From: Bacteroides pyogenes | GTDB taxonomy: Bacteria; Bacteroidota; Bacteroidia; Bacteroidales; Bacteroidaceae | Assembly (NCBI RefSeq): GCF_014196225.1 | Contig: NZ_JACIDI010000008.1 | Location: 62,001-126,000, forward strand | DNA length: 64,000 nucleotides | Direction of reading: 5' to 3' | Part shown: positions 29,544-40,219 of the stretch, piece after piece | Position numbering within the stretch: position 1 is the stretch's first letter | Layout: the number at the start of each line of letters is the position of its first letter | Notes under the pieces: model-generated | Told to the model about the DNA's origin: nothing | What the model saw: only the letters and a program-made list of their open reading frames with translations | Databases searched by the model: none | Translations under genes and position numbers: made by a program

Positions 29544-31376
29544 ATGAAAAAGAGAATCTTTCAATTTCTCATAACTTATCTTTTATTTGTTTTTCTGTTT
29601 ATTCTTCAAAAACCTGTATTCATGGTTTATTACCATGAACTTTACTCCGAATATTCTTTAACCGATTATCTCTCTGTCATATGGCATGGGCTACCTCTTG
29701 ACTTATCGGTGGCAGGATACCTGACGCTGATTCCCGGAATTTTATTGGCCGTGTCGGCCTGGACCGATTCGGAGGTACTTCACCGCATACGCCGGATTTA
29801 TTTCGGTTTGGCGGCATTCACCATGGGCTGCATCTTTGTTGTGGATTTAGGACTTTACGGTTTCTGGGATTTCCGTCTCGACGCTACCCCTCTTTTCTAC
29901 TTTCTCTCTTCTCCCAAAGACGCCATGGCAAGTGTCAGCATCCGGTTTATCTTATTGGGCATTCTCTCGATAACAATTTATACGGCAGTCCTTTACGGGA
30001 TTTTCCATATCACCCTCATTCGTGAGCAGAAGAATTTGAGAACTCCTTTTCACCGTCCGAAAGTATCGCTTACACTTTTATTGCTCACCGGGTTGCTCTT
30101 TATTCCTATCCGTGGAGGGTTCGGCGTATCCACCATGAATCTGAGCAAAGTTTACTTCAGCCGCGAACAACGCCTCAACCATGCTGCCATCAATCCCGCC
30201 TTCAGCTTCATGTATTCCGTCACCCATCAAAGCAACTTCGACAAGCAGTACCGTTTTATGGAAGCCGGAGAAGCCGACCGCTTATTTGCCGGACTCGTAG
30301 AAAAGAACGCTCCGACGGACAGCATTCCGCAATTATTTACCGTCGACCGACCGAATATAATATTTATCATTCTCGAAAGTTTCTCCACTCATATCATGGA
30401 AACCTTCGGCGGAGCGCCCAATGTAGCCGTGAATATGGATCGTTTCGGACGGGAGGGGGTGCTCTTTACCAATTTCTATGCCAACAGTTTCCGTACCGAC
30501 CGCGGTTTAGTTTCCGTCATCAGCGGCTACCCCGCACAGCCCGGCACAAGTATTATGAAATATCCGGAGAAAACGGAGAAACTCCCTTCGATTCCCCGCA
30601 GTCTGAAGCAAGCGGGCTACCATCCGGAGTATTATTACGGGGGAGACGCGGACTTTACCAACATGCGCTCCTACCTGATTTCGGCAGGCATCGGGAAGAT
30701 TGTTTGCGACAAGGATTTCCCTGTGTCCGAACGCACCGGCAAGTGGGGCGTTCACGACCATACTCTGTTCCGGCGATTTCTGAAGGATCTGAAAGAGAAG
30801 CAACAGAAAGAGCCGTTTCTGAAGTTTATCCAGACATCCAGCAGCCACGAACCCTTCGAAGTTCCGTTTCACCGGCTGGAAAACAAAACGCTCAACGCTT
30901 TTGCCTATGCAGACAGTTGTGTAGGCAGCTTCGTCAAAGAATTTAAAAAGACACCTTTATGGGAAAATACGTTGATCGTACTTGTTCCCGACCACTGGGG
31001 AGCATATCCCCGTCCGCTGGACGATCCGCTGGAACGGCACAGGATTCCCCTTATTTTTATCGGAGGCGCGGTAAAAGAAGCGCAGCGAATCGACACATAC
31101 GCCTCTCAGATAGATATTGCCGCTACCTTGCTTGCTCAGTTAGGATTGCTGCACGACGAATTTGTTTTCAGCAAAAACATACTGAACCCCAATGCTCCGC
31201 ACTTCGGATACTTCACCGAGCCTTCACTCTTCGGCATGGTGACAGAGGAGAATCAGCTGGTTTTCAACTGCGAGTCAAATTCCGTACAAATAGATAAGGG
31301 AAGCGCGAAAGGGGCTAATCTGGAGAAAGGAAAAGCTTTTCTGCAAAAACTTTACGACGACCTCGCCAAACGATAG
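29544..31376 (+). CDS. LTA-synthase-family membrane sulfatase (phosphoglycerol-transferase-like)
   Basis: 610 residues from ATG 29544; the longer open frame from 28791 is antisense to cysK and is discarded. Five hydrophobic helices fill the first ~210 residues (for example IFQFLITYLLFVFLFIL), then a periplasmic alkaline-phosphatase/sulfatase fold begins at NIIFIILESFSTH. Metal and nucleophile residues seen: Glu in ILESFS, Thr in FRTDRGLVS, Asp-His in VPDHWGAYP. In Gram-positives the family polymerises lipoteichoic acid. In Bacteroidetes, which lack it, relatives probably transfer phosphoglycerol or phosphoethanolamine to surface glycans or lipids. Followed 22 bp later by a PAP2 phosphatase, which fits lipid-linked chemistry. 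Confidence 0.88.
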   Translation: MKKRIFQFLITYLLFVFLFILQKPVFMVYYHELYSEYSLTDYLSVIWHGLPLDLSVAGYLTLIPGILLAVSAWTDSEVLHRIRRIYFGLAAFTMGCIFVVDLGLYGFWDFRLDATPLFYFLSSPKDAMASVSIRFILLGILSITIYTAVLYGIFHITLIREQKNLRTPFHRPKVSLTLLLLTGLLFIPIRGGFGVSTMNLSKVYFSREQRLNHAAINPAFSFMYSVTHQSNFDKQYRFMEAGEADRLFAGLVEKNAPTDSIPQLFTVDRPNIIFIILESFSTHIMETFGGAPNVAVNMDRFGREGVLFTNFYANSFRTDRGLVSVISGYPAQPGTSIMKYPEKTEKLPSIPRSLKQAGYHPEYYYGGDADFTNMRSYLISAGIGKIVCDKDFPVSERTGKWGVHDHTLFRRFLKDLKEKQQKEPFLKFIQTSSSHEPFEVPFHRLENKTLNAFAYADSCVGSFVKEFKKTPLWENTLIVLVPDHWGAYPRPLDDPLERHRIPLIFIGGAVKEAQRIDTYASQIDIAATLLAQLGLLHDEFVFSKNILNPNAPHFGYFTEPSLFGMVTEENQLVFNCESNSVQIDKGSAKGANLEKGKAFLQKLYDDLAKR

Positions 31377-31398
31377 ACAACCCGTATACAATTATCAC

Positions 31399-32079
31399 AT
31401 GAATGAATTAATTCAAAACCTATCTGAGACCGATACCGCAGTTTTTCTGTTTCTCAACGGATTTCACAATTCTTTTTGGGACCAATTCATGAGTGCCTTC
31501 ACCGGAAAACTGATATGGATTCCGATGTACGCCACCATATTATATGTGTTGTTCAGGAACTTTCATTGGAAGACAGCCCTCTGCTACATAGCCGCCATTG
31601 CGCTTACCATCGGGTTTGCCGATCAGATGTGCAACGGTGTGATCCGCCCGTTGGCGGAACGCTTGCGTCCATCGGGAGAAGGCAGTCCGATCGCCGAATT
31701 GGTACATATAGTCGACGGAAAACGTGGAGGAGGATTCGGATTTCCATCGTGCCACGCCTCCAACTCTTTCGGACTGGCATTTTTCCTGATTTGCCTGTTC
31801 CGCCGGAAATGGTTAAGCATATTTATCCTGCTTTGGGCTTTCACCAATTCGTACACACGTTTGTATTTAGGATTGCACTATCCCGGCGATTTGCTGGCAG
31901 GCGCGCTGATCGGCATATTGGGAGCAGGACTGTTTTACACCATTGCCCGTAGGATAGTTATCAATAAACGAATGCCGGAATTACCGCAAAGGGCCCCCCG
32001 GCAAACGAACCTTATTATATATGTCGGACTGATTATTCTCAGCGGCATTGTGACCTACAGCACAATAGCGATGTGGTAG
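31399..32079 (+). CDS. PAP2 superfamily membrane phosphatase
   Basis: 226 residues with about five or six hydrophobic helices. The three-part PAP2 signature is present in order: RPLAERLRPS (motif 1), PSCHASNSFG (motif 2 with the acid His) and YTRLYLGLHYPGDLLAG (motif 3, nucleophilic His). Members dephosphorylate lipid phosphates such as undecaprenyl pyrophosphate or phosphatidic/phosphatidylglycerol phosphate at the outer face of the membrane. The gene lies 22 bp after the LTA-synthase-like gene, suggesting one operon. Substrate cannot be decided from sequence. Confidence 0.9.
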   Translation: MNELIQNLSETDTAVFLFLNGFHNSFWDQFMSAFTGKLIWIPMYATILYVLFRNFHWKTALCYIAAIALTIGFADQMCNGVIRPLAERLRPSGEGSPIAELVHIVDGKRGGGFGFPSCHASNSFGLAFFLICLFRRKWLSIFILLWAFTNSYTRLYLGLHYPGDLLAGALIGILGAGLFYTIARRIVINKRMPELPQRAPRQTNLIIYVGLIILSGIVTYSTIAMW

Positions 32080-32209
32080 AAAACACATGCGGCGGCATCG
32101 TTTCAACAGTTATGCGAAATACAAGAAAAAGGGCGGGAGAAACCCAACCGCTACCCGACTGCCGATAAAAGCACGTCAAAATACAATCTCTGCCGGCAGC
32201 AGGTTATTA

Positions 32210-33280
32210 TCAACCACGCTTCCGGCTTTCAATAAACCTGACAATCCACTGCCCCACTTCATCGGTTCCGTATCCGGCTTCTCCTGCGACTTGTATCTCA
32301 GGCGTACGGACTTTCGCTTCCAGCGATGAGTCCACCGCTCTCCGGATGAGGGCGCCTTCTTCCTTACAGTCGAAATGTTCGAAGAGCATCGCCACCGATA
32401 AAATCTGAGCCAACGGATTCGCGATGTTCCTGCCTTTGGCTTGCGGCCACGAACCATGCACTGGTTCAAAAACCGGTGTGCCTTGGCCGATGGAAGCAGA
32501 AGGAAGCAATCCCATCGAGCCGCTGATGACCGAACCTTCATCCGTCAGAATATCGCCGAAAGTATTCTCCGTCACCATCACATCAAAGAAAGAAGGCTCC
32601 TGAATCATACGCATGGCCGCATTGTCCACATACATATAATCGGTCAGCACTTCCGGATAACACGGCGCCATCTCCTGCGCAATCTGACGCCACAACCGGG
32701 AGGAGGCCAAGACATTAGCCTTGTCTACTACCGTCAGATGCTTTCTGCGTTTCATGGCATACTCGAAACCGACTTTCAGAATACGTTCGATTTCCGGACG
32801 GGTATAATAATTGGTGTCATACGCCTTGTCATTGTCCTGATATTTCTCGCCGAAATACATGCCTCCCGTCAGTTCGCGAATACAAACGAAGTCGGCGTTT
32901 TCTATCAACTCGGCACGCAAAGGAGATTTGTGCAACAGACATTTGAAGGTTTGTACCGGACGGATGTTCGCAAACAGTCCGAGTTTCTTGCGCATCGCCA
33001 GCAATCCCTGTTCGGGACGCACCTTCGCCGCAGGGTCATTGTCGTACTTCGGATCGCCTACCGCAGAGAACAGTACGGCATCTGCCTGCCGACAAACACG
33101 AAATGTCTCTTCCGGAAACGGATCGCCGGTTTTATCGATGGCATCCGCCCCGCAAACCGCATATTCGTAACTCACCCGGTGACCAAACCTCTCACACACG
33201 GCACTCATCACCTTCACTCCCTGCACGGAAATTTCCGGCCCGATGCCGTCGCCTGCCAATACAGCTATTTTAAACTCCAT
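32210..33280 (-). CDS. leuB: 3-isopropylmalate dehydrogenase
   Basis: 356 residues. Oxidises and decarboxylates 3-isopropylmalate to 2-oxoisocaproate with NAD+ (leucine biosynthesis). Seen: [17 protein letters not shown], then [32 protein letters not shown] and [20 protein letters not shown] with the metal-binding aspartates, and [20 protein letters not shown]. Last gene of the leu operon (leuA-leuC-leuD-leuA2-leuB), 32 bp after leuA2. No clear terminator follows in the 130 bp before the convergent PAP2 gene. Confidence 0.95.
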   Translation of the reverse strand: MEFKIAVLAGDGIGPEISVQGVKVMSAVCERFGHRVSYEYAVCGADAIDKTGDPFPEETFRVCRQADAVLFSAVGDPKYDNDPAAKVRPEQGLLAMRKKLGLFANIRPVQTFKCLLHKSPLRAELIENADFVCIRELTGGMYFGEKYQDNDKAYDTNYYTRPEIERILKVGFEYAMKRRKHLTVVDKANVLASSRLWRQIAQEMAPCYPEVLTDYMYVDNAAMRMIQEPSFFDVMVTENTFGDILTDEGSVISGSMGLLPSASIGQGTPVFEPVHGSWPQAKGRNIANPLAQILSVAMLFEHFDCKEEGALIRRAVDSSLEAKVRTPEIQVAGEAGYGTDEVGQWIVRFIESRKRG

Positions 33281-33312
33281 ATTCTTTTTTCTGTTTTTAT
33301 GTTTCTCTGTTT

Positions 33313-34842
33313 TTATTCTTCAATAAGATTCAGCATTTTGATTGTCGCTTTAATAGCCGCTTCCGTCTGGTCGGCATCCAGTCCGCGCGTACGGAACACC
33401 CGATCTTCGTAGCTCCATGTGATAACGGTCTGCACGAACGCGTCCGTCCGCCCGCCCGGTGGAATAGTCACGGAATAGTTTGTCAGCATCGGAAACTTCC
33501 GCTTGAGGGTGGACTTATATATTTTGCGCAAGGCCCGCACAAAAGCGTCATACTGTCCGTCGCCGCTCGAACTCTCTTCATATTCTTTCCCGTTGATTTC
33601 GATGCGCAGCATCGCCATCGGCTTCAGTCCATACGCAAGATTGACGATGTAACTCAATAATTTCACCTTATCGCCGATCATTCCGTGCTTGAGCACATCC
33701 GAAACGATGTACGGCAAATCCTCTTGCGTGACAAGTTCTTTTTTATCGCCCAGTTCGATGATGCGTTCCGTCACCTTGCGCATGGATTCCTCGTCCAGAT
33801 CGAGGCCGAGATTCTGAAGATTTTTGCGGATATTCGCCTTGCCGCTGTTTTTCCCCAGTGCATACTCGCGTTTCCGTCCGAAACGTTCGGGCAGAAGATC
33901 GTTGCAATACAGATTGTCTTTGTTATCGCCGTCGGCATGCACGCCGGCAACCTGTGTAAACACATTCTCGCCCACAATCGGTTTGTTGGCGGGAATCACA
34001 ATGCTGGAGTACGACTCTACCACCCGGCTCACATCATTCAGCCGGCTCTCGTCGATATTGGTGATGGCGTTGAAATGATCTTTCAGAATAGCCTGTACGC
34101 TGGCGAGAGGAGCGTTGCCCGCCCGTTCGCCCAACCCGTTGATGGTGGTATGCAAGCCCTTCACGCCGCTCAACACGGCAGCCAACACATTGCTCACCGC
34201 CAGGTCGTAATCGTTGTGCGCATGGAAATCGAAATGCACCTCCGGATAACGCTTCTTCATCTTCCGCATATATTCAATCACCTGCAACGGATTGAGTATG
34301 CCAAGCGTATCGGGCAGCATGTAACGCTTTATGCTCGTTCCCTGCAAGCCGTCCATCAACTGAAACACGTAGTCGGGAGAATCCTTCATGCCATTGCTCC
34401 AATCTTCCAGATAAACGTTCACCGATATGTCCTGCTCGTCGGCATAACGAATCACATCGAGAATATCTTCAATATGCTCTTCGGGAGTTTTTTTCAACTG
34501 CTGCCTGCAATGTTTCAACGAACCCTTGCAGAGCAGATTGAGCACCCGGCAGCCGGTTCGCTGTATCCAGTCGACCGAAGTTTTTCCGTCGACAAACCCG
34601 AGAACCTCCACTTTGTGAAGCAGGTTGCGGCGGGCCGCCCAGTCGCATATCATCTTCACGGCCTCGAACTCCCCGTCTGAGACCCGTGCCGACGCCACTT
34701 CCACCCGGTCGACATTAAGATCTTCCAGCAGCAGGCGGGCAATCATCAACTTCTCATGAGGCACGAAAGAAACCCCGCTCGTTTGTTCGCCGTCGCGGAG
34801 TGTCGTGTCCATGATTTCTACTCTGACACTTTCTTTTCCCAT
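33313..34842 (-). CDS. second 2-isopropylmalate synthase / citramalate-synthase-like protein (LeuA2)
   Basis: 509 residues, an HMGL-like barrel ([35 protein letters not shown] with HxH metal ligands, [14 protein letters not shown]) plus a C-terminal LeuA allosteric dimer domain. Only partly similar to LeuA at 36832; the active-site phrase LRDGEQTSG differs from that gene's LRDGEQVPG, and the segment [18 protein letters not shown] is typical of the CimA-like branch. It could condense acetyl-CoA with pyruvate (citramalate route to isoleucine), leaving leuCD and leuB to serve both pathways. That is inference. Its start overlaps the leuD stop by 25 bp; ATG 34812 is an alternative. Confidence 0.85.
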   Translation of the reverse strand: MGKESVRVEIMDTTLRDGEQTSGVSFVPHEKLMIARLLLEDLNVDRVEVASARVSDGEFEAVKMICDWAARRNLLHKVEVLGFVDGKTSVDWIQRTGCRVLNLLCKGSLKHCRQQLKKTPEEHIEDILDVIRYADEQDISVNVYLEDWSNGMKDSPDYVFQLMDGLQGTSIKRYMLPDTLGILNPLQVIEYMRKMKKRYPEVHFDFHAHNDYDLAVSNVLAAVLSGVKGLHTTINGLGERAGNAPLASVQAILKDHFNAITNIDESRLNDVSRVVESYSSIVIPANKPIVGENVFTQVAGVHADGDNKDNLYCNDLLPERFGRKREYALGKNSGKANIRKNLQNLGLDLDEESMRKVTERIIELGDKKELVTQEDLPYIVSDVLKHGMIGDKVKLLSYIVNLAYGLKPMAMLRIEINGKEYEESSSGDGQYDAFVRALRKIYKSTLKRKFPMLTNYSVTIPPGGRTDAFVQTVITWSYEDRVFRTRGLDADQTEAAIKATIKMLNLIEE

Positions 34843-35426
34843 GCTTCTATTTTGTCTTTATTGCTCAATAAAAAATCAATATCGTCCAATCCGTTCATCA
34901 AACAATGCTTTTTATACGCATCTATTTCAAAATGTTCGCTCTTGCCGGTCGCTTTGTTCGTGATGGTCTGCCGGGGAAGATCGACTTCGACTTCCGCTTT
35001 CGGATCGGCATAAACGGTATCGAAGAGTTCTTTCAGGAAGGCTTCGGTCACCACTACGGGAAGAACGAAGTTATTCAGCTCGTTATTTTTATGGATGTCT
35101 GCAAAGAAACTCGAAACAACCACACGGAAGCCGTAATCGGCAATCGCCCAAGCTGCATGCTCACGGCTCGAACCCGAACCGAAGTTCTTTCCGGCAACCA
35201 GAATCCGACCGCCATAAAGCGGGTTGTTCAAAACAAAATCTTCATTCAAAGAACCGTCCGGATGGTATCGCCAATCACGAAACAGATTCTCTCCGAAACC
35301 TTCTCTAGTTGTCGCTTTCAAAAAGCGTGCGGGAATGATTTGATCCGTATCCACATTCTCAAGCGGGAGAGGCACACAAGTGCTCGTCAGTATATTGAAT
35401 TTCGTTTTCATATCTTCAACTGCCAT
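34818..35426 (-). CDS. leuD: 3-isopropylmalate dehydratase small subunit
   Basis: 202 residues; a second ATG five codons in (35411, MKTKFNIL) is an equally good start and matches usual Bacteroides LeuD. Small swivel domain of the isomerase that interconverts 2- and 3-isopropylmalate with LeuC. Seen: NVDTDQIIPARFLK, and GKNFGSGSSREHAAWAIADY. Lies 6 bp after leuC and overlaps leuA2 by 25 bp, so translation is probably coupled. Confidence 0.95.
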   Translation of the reverse strand: MAVEDMKTKFNILTSTCVPLPLENVDTDQIIPARFLKATTREGFGENLFRDWRYHPDGSLNEDFVLNNPLYGGRILVAGKNFGSGSSREHAAWAIADYGFRVVVSSFFADIHKNNELNNFVLPVVVTEAFLKELFDTVYADPKAEVEVDLPRQTITNKATGKSEHFEIDAYKKHCLMNGLDDIDFLLSNKDKIEAWEKKVSE

Positions 35427-35432
35427 TTAAAA

Positions 35433-36827
35433 TCATATAAACACTCTCGGATCGGTAATGACACCGGTTACCGCCGCCGCAGCCGCCACCAGCGGACTGG
35501 CCAGCAATGTGCGGCTTCCCGGACCCTGACGCCCTTCAAAATTACGGTTACTGGTAGAAACCGCATACTTTCCGGCAGGAATCTTATCGTCATTCATTGC
35601 CAGACAAGCCGAACACCCCGGCTGTCGAATCGCAAACCCCGCCTCGGCAAGCACCTTGTCTATTCCTTCCTCACGGATCTGCGCATCCACCATCCACGAA
35701 CCGGGAACCAACCAAGCAATCACACCATCGGCTTTTTTCCTTCCTTTCACCACAGAGGCAAAAGCCCGGAAATCTTCGATACGTCCGTTGGTGCAAGCAC
35801 CGAGAAACACATAATCGATCTTTTTGCCCAATAAACGCTCTCCGGGAGAAAATCCCATATAGTCGAGCGATCTCATAAACGATGCCCGCGTCACTTCATC
35901 CATATTTTCCGCAACCGGGATATGTTGCGTGACTCCCATCCCCATTCCCGGGTTCGTGCCGTAGGTAATCATCGGCTCTATATCGGCGGCATGGAAACGA
36001 ACTTCTTTATCGAACACAGCATCGTCATCGCTCTTCAATGTTTTCCAATAGGCCAGCGCCTTCCGCCACGCTTCACCCGTCGGAGCATGCTCTCGCCCTT
36101 TCAAATATTCGAACGTCACTTCGTCGGGAGCCACCATACCTCCCCGCGCTCCCATCTCGATGGAGAGATTGCAAAGCGTAAGCCTGCCCTCCATCGACAA
36201 CCGCCGGACAGCCGAACCTGCATATTCCACAAAATAACCGGTGGCGCCGCTTGTAGACATTTCCGCCATCATGTAGAGAGCAAGATCCTTAGCCGTTACC
36301 CCTTTGCCCAATTCACCGTCTATGGTGATGCGCATCGTTTTCGGGCGAGACTGCAATATACATTGGGAAGCCAGAACCATTTCCACCTCACTCGTGCCGA
36401 TGCCGAAAGCGATCGCTCCCAAAGCGCCGTGAGTGGACGTATGCGAATCTCCGCAAACGATTGTCATGCCCGGCAAAGTCAAAGCACGCTCCGGACCCAC
36501 CACGTGAATGATTCCGTTCTTCGGGTGCATCATCCCGTAATGAGTCAAGCCGAATTCTTCGGCATTTTGCTTCAGCATATCCACCTGAGTCCTCGAAACC
36601 CGGTCTTCAATCGGTTTGTCCTGATCGTGTGTCGGAGTGTTATGGTCGGGCATACAGAACACTTTTTCGGGACGCAGCACTTTCAGCCCCCTTGCACGAA
36701 GCCCGGCAAACGCCTGCGGGCTGGTCACTTCATGGCAATACAGCCGATCGATATAAAGTTGCGTAGGACCGTTCTCGACCGTAGCCACCACGTGCGCATC
36801 CCATATTTTGTCAAATAACGTATTCAT
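35433..36827 (-). CDS. leuC: 3-isopropylmalate dehydratase large subunit
   Basis: 464 residues, aconitase family. The three iron-sulfur cysteines are visible: in [10 protein letters not shown], and in the [10 protein letters not shown] motif ([10 protein letters not shown] gives two). [23 protein letters not shown] is the other family signature. It acts with LeuD. The gene starts 4 bp after the leuA stop, an operon arrangement. Confidence 0.96.
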   Translation of the reverse strand: MNTLFDKIWDAHVVATVENGPTQLYIDRLYCHEVTSPQAFAGLRARGLKVLRPEKVFCMPDHNTPTHDQDKPIEDRVSRTQVDMLKQNAEEFGLTHYGMMHPKNGIIHVVGPERALTLPGMTIVCGDSHTSTHGALGAIAFGIGTSEVEMVLASQCILQSRPKTMRITIDGELGKGVTAKDLALYMMAEMSTSGATGYFVEYAGSAVRRLSMEGRLTLCNLSIEMGARGGMVAPDEVTFEYLKGREHAPTGEAWRKALAYWKTLKSDDDAVFDKEVRFHAADIEPMITYGTNPGMGMGVTQHIPVAENMDEVTRASFMRSLDYMGFSPGERLLGKKIDYVFLGACTNGRIEDFRAFASVVKGRKKADGVIAWLVPGSWMVDAQIREEGIDKVLAEAGFAIRQPGCSACLAMNDDKIPAGKYAVSTSNRNFEGRQGPGSRTLLASPLVAAAAAVTGVITDPRVFI

Positions 36828-36831
36828 GAAT

Positions 36832-38328
36832 CTATATTTTAAATTTATTGATACAATCTATATAAGCCTCGACGGAAGCCGCTATAATATCGGTATTGGC
36901 CCCGAATCCGTAATACATCTGTTTGTCGTACTCTACCTGCATGTGCACTTTCCCCATATCGTCACTTCCTTTGCTGATGGCCTGAATGGTAAATTCCTTC
37001 AGCGTCATGTTACGGTCCACAATCTTCTTCAAGGCCTTGATGGCAGCATCTACCGGACCATTGCCCGTAGCACAGGCTTCAAACTTCTCACCCGAAATGT
37101 TCAATCCCAGGCTCGCCACCGAACGAACACCGACTCCGCTCGTCACTTGCAGGTAGTCCAGCTTAATCCGATGGTTCTGTGTCCGGTCGGCTCCTGCCAA
37201 TACCAGGATATCATCATCGTTGACGTCTTTCTTTTTATCCGCCAGCTTCAAAAATTCTTCGTACACCTGATCCAGTTTCTCCTGCTCGAGTTGCACTCCT
37301 AAAACAGAAAGGCGGTTTTTTAGTGCCGCCCGTCCGCTGCGGGCAGTAAGAACGATTGAATTATCATCGACTCCTACTTCACGGGGATCGATAATCTCAT
37401 ACGTATGCGCGTTCTTCAGCACACCGTCTTGATGAATACCCGAAGAGTGAGCGAAAGCATTCCGCCCCACAATCGCCTTGTTGGGCTGTACAGGCATATT
37501 CATCAAACTGGAAACCATACGGCTGGTGGAATATATTTTGCGGGTATTGATATTCGTCCGGATATCTATTTCATGATGACTCTTCATGATCATCGCTATT
37601 TCCTCGAGCGCGGTATTTCCCGCACGTTCGCCGATACCATTGATTGTTACCTCCACCTGCCGCGCTCCGTTCAATATACCGGCTACCGTATTTGCCGTAG
37701 CCATTCCCAAATCGTTATGGCAGTGGGTTGAAATAACGGCATTATCGATACCTTCCACATGATCGACCAGGTATTTTATCTTAGCCCCGTATTCCGCAGG
37801 AAGGCAGTATCCGGTAGTATCCGGAATGTTTACCACCGTAGCGCCCGCTTTAATCACCGCTTCAATGACGCGCGCCAGATATTCGTTATCGGTACGTCCG
37901 GCATCTTCGGCATAAAACTCTACATCATCTACAAAACGGCGCGCATACTTCACGGCAGCAACCGCCCGTTCGATGATCTCCTCCCGATTCGAACCGAACT
38001 TATACTTAATATGCGAATCGGAAGTTCCGATACCGGTATGGATACGTTTACGCTTGGCAAAACGCAGAGCCTCCACCGCCACGTCGATGTCTTTCTGTAC
38101 GGCACGTGTCAAAGCGCAGACAGTAGGCCAAGTCACCGCTTTCGAAATCTCTATCACGGAATTAAAGTCGCCGGGACTTGAAACAGGAAAGCCGGCTTCA
38201 ATCACATCCACTCCCAAAGCCTCCAAAGCCTTTGCCACCTGAATCTTTTCCACTGTGTTCAACTGGCATCCGGGTACTTGTTCGCCATCCCGAAGCGTCG
38301 TATCAAAAATAAACAACCTATTATCCAT
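36832..38328 (-). CDS. leuA: 2-isopropylmalate synthase
   Basis: 498 residues from ATG 38328 ([20 protein letters not shown]); an in-frame ATG at 38361 would overlap the attenuator stem and is unlikely. Condenses 2-oxoisovalerate with acetyl-CoA, the committed leucine step. Seen: [32 protein letters not shown] (HxH metal ligands), [17 protein letters not shown] and a C-terminal regulatory domain ([20 protein letters not shown]) for leucine feedback. First gene of the operon, directly behind the leader peptide and terminator described next. Confidence 0.96.
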   Translation of the reverse strand: MDNRLFIFDTTLRDGEQVPGCQLNTVEKIQVAKALEALGVDVIEAGFPVSSPGDFNSVIEISKAVTWPTVCALTRAVQKDIDVAVEALRFAKRKRIHTGIGTSDSHIKYKFGSNREEIIERAVAAVKYARRFVDDVEFYAEDAGRTDNEYLARVIEAVIKAGATVVNIPDTTGYCLPAEYGAKIKYLVDHVEGIDNAVISTHCHNDLGMATANTVAGILNGARQVEVTINGIGERAGNTALEEIAMIMKSHHEIDIRTNINTRKIYSTSRMVSSLMNMPVQPNKAIVGRNAFAHSSGIHQDGVLKNAHTYEIIDPREVGVDDNSIVLTARSGRAALKNRLSVLGVQLEQEKLDQVYEEFLKLADKKKDVNDDDILVLAGADRTQNHRIKLDYLQVTSGVGVRSVASLGLNISGEKFEACATGNGPVDAAIKALKKIVDRNMTLKEFTIQAISKGSDDMGKVHMQVEYDKQMYYGFGANTDIIAASVEAYIDCINKFKI

Positions 38329-38360
38329 ATCATTATTTTTCTCAAAGATTCCTATAAACA

Positions 38361-38396
38361 AAAAAACCTTTCACACCGGGAAGTGAGAAAGGTTTT
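38361..38396 (-). terminator. leu attenuator: terminator stem, with competing antiterminator
   Basis: On the minus strand AAAACCTTTCTCAC pairs with GTGTGAAAGGTTTT (one mismatch) around TTCCCG and is followed by TTT. It ends 32 bp before leuA. The 5' arm and loop (CTCACTTCC, 38379-38387) can instead pair with GGAAGTGGG in the leader-peptide coding region (38437-38445), a 9-bp pairing with one G-U. That would block the terminator. This is the classic attenuation switch. Confidence 0.8.
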
Positions 38397-38424
38397 CGTT
38401 TATCCTTTAATTATACATATTTAT

Positions 38425-38508
38425 TTATGCACAGCACCCACTTCCACTAACCCTCGATAGTAGAATAATAATACCGCTCAACAAAATATGTATAAACATT
38501 TGATTCAT
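38425..38508 (-). CDS. leuL: leu operon leader peptide
   Basis: 27 codons from ATG 38508 (or 24 from ATG 38499), ending at TAA 38425-38427. The core reads HILLSGIIILLSRV, with five Ile, five Leu and one Val in the 20 residues from FIH to SG, just upstream of the antiterminator segment. Stalling at these codons when Leu or Ile tRNA is short would leave the antiterminator free, allowing transcription into leuA. Function is inferred from layout; the name follows the enterobacterial leuL. Confidence 0.7.
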   Translation of the reverse strand: MNQMFIHILLSGIIILLSRVSGSGCCA

Positions 38509-38536
38509 ATGCTTGCCATTAATTGAATAAGACAAC

Positions 38537-38568
38537 GCAAAGGTATGGATAAATTCTTTATTCCCAAA
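38537..38568 (-). promoter_or_regulatory. leu operon promoter
   Basis: On the minus strand TTTG (38565-38568), 19-bp spacer, then TACCTTTGC (38537-38545), an excellent Bacteroides consensus. It predicts a start near 38530, about 20 bases before the leader-peptide start codon. Confidence 0.75.
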
Positions 38569-38762
38569 TAATACATCACATTTTTGCACATCGAACAAAC
38601 ATTTTATAAGCAAATCTCTTTATTCAATAACAAAATTACGTTCTCTGCCGGTTGAATAGCGAAAAATCTTTGATTCGTATTCGTATCGATCTAACAGCTG
38701 CGATACACAAATACTTAGTTTTATGCAACTACATCGCTTCTCGACCTATCGACAAACGAAAA

Positions 38763-40202
38763 TTAGAATGTTACAAGTTCGGACAAATCACTTTCCGCAT
38801 TATCTTTTCCGATGGCAGTAACAAAATAAACACCTTTTACAGGCAACTTAAACGAGGTATTTTGGGTAGTGGCGATCAAAGTAGCGACCTGCCCTTTCCC
38901 ATTATCCTTGTATATGGCATAACGAACAGCACCATCTACCCTACTCCACGACAAGTTGTCTCCATTCACTTTCACATGGGCAGGAGCATCCGGAAGTTCG
39001 GCTTTACTTCTACCTAAATAAGGCAACAAGACCTTTTCATTATATATCTCTTTAATCGCATCTGTAATACCTACCTTATTTTCTGTCAAATACTTCGCAC
39101 TATATAGCACACTCCCTTTGACTTTCTTTTTTGCAGTAGCCAAAGCAAATTGGCTTTTCAAATCTTCAGAAGTTTGAAATTTATCTCCGGCCTTAGGATC
39201 CCCAAATTTATAAATACCATATCCTATTGCTAAATGGCTGTTATAAGTAAATTGCGACCACCAATCCAATCTTCGATTAAAGTTGTTTTCACCGGTACCT
39301 GTAGCAAAATATAATTGAGGAATAATCATATCTACCCATCCTTCCTGTGTCCATTTCACGACATCAGCAAACAAAATATTGTAATTATTATTGTTATTCG
39401 CTGCCGGACTGATTGAGTATATGACATCAGGGCGTACATCAATAATTGTTTTTTGAATATTTTTTACCACAACATTCACATTATTCCTTCTGAAATCGTC
39501 AATATTATCAAATTGCGCTTTCCCATACTTCTCATATTCCTCAGTATCATTCATCGTTTCACCTGCACTTAATGAGGGATAAAAATAGTCATCCAAATGA
39601 ATACCATCGACATTATATTTAGTAATAATCTCCTTTACAATGTCTGTTATTCTGGTTTGCACTTCAGGTAAAGCCGGATTGTAGATTCGAATTTTCTCAT
39701 AATCCTTTGTCAACCCCTTAGGAATTTTAGGGTCTAAGTCTGGAAATGACGCACTTGCATTTGCCCGAGTGGATATGCGATACGGATTCAACCAGGCATG
39801 AAATTGGATGTCCCGCTTATGGGCTTCATCAATAAGGAACTTCAAAACATCATAATCGGGCTTATTCCCGGCAATACCTGTTATGTATTTACTCCAAGGC
39901 TCATATTTCGAATCGTAAAACGCATCTGCCATTCCTCGAATCTGAAAAAAGACCGCATTGATATTATGCTGTACAAACAAGTCAAGATAATCCGTATATT
40001 TTTTTTTCTGGCTTACAGCGTTGTAATCATCCATAGGCCAATCCAATCCCCATACAGTCGCTATCCAAACACCCCTCAATTCTTTTTTGGGCAAAACCGG
40101 TTTATTGGAAGAAACGGGCGGATTATCTTCCTTGTCACTGTCGCTACAAGAAGCTACGAACACTATGAAAACAAACAGAATAAGATATTTTAATTTTTTC
40201 AT
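38763..40202 (-). CDS. family 10-like glycosyl hydrolase (GHL10/DUF187), lipoprotein
   Basis: 479 residues from ATG 40202; an upstream in-frame start at 40226 would lie in the intercistronic stem. Lipoprotein signal KKLKYLILFVFIVFVASCSD with Cys in ASC. The catalytic (beta/alpha)8 part runs from ELRGVWIATVWGLDWPMDD through FHAWLNPYRIS, DGIHLDDYFYPSL and WVDMIIPQLYFATG. The last ~75 residues form an FN3-like sandwich (APAHVKVNGDNLSWSRVDG). Family members act on glycans, including peptidoglycan-derived or bacterial surface glycans; the exact bond is unknown. Last gene of the SusC/SusD locus, so likely on the cell surface, trimming glycan before import. Confidence 0.88.
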   Translation of the reverse strand: MKKLKYLILFVFIVFVASCSDSDKEDNPPVSSNKPVLPKKELRGVWIATVWGLDWPMDDYNAVSQKKKYTDYLDLFVQHNINAVFFQIRGMADAFYDSKYEPWSKYITGIAGNKPDYDVLKFLIDEAHKRDIQFHAWLNPYRISTRANASASFPDLDPKIPKGLTKDYEKIRIYNPALPEVQTRITDIVKEIITKYNVDGIHLDDYFYPSLSAGETMNDTEEYEKYGKAQFDNIDDFRRNNVNVVVKNIQKTIIDVRPDVIYSISPAANNNNNYNILFADVVKWTQEGWVDMIIPQLYFATGTGENNFNRRLDWWSQFTYNSHLAIGYGIYKFGDPKAGDKFQTSEDLKSQFALATAKKKVKGSVLYSAKYLTENKVGITDAIKEIYNEKVLLPYLGRSKAELPDAPAHVKVNGDNLSWSRVDGAVRYAIYKDNGKGQVATLIATTQNTSFKLPVKGVYFVTAIGKDNAESDLSELVTF

Positions 40203-40219
40203 GGCAATGATAGAAAAAC

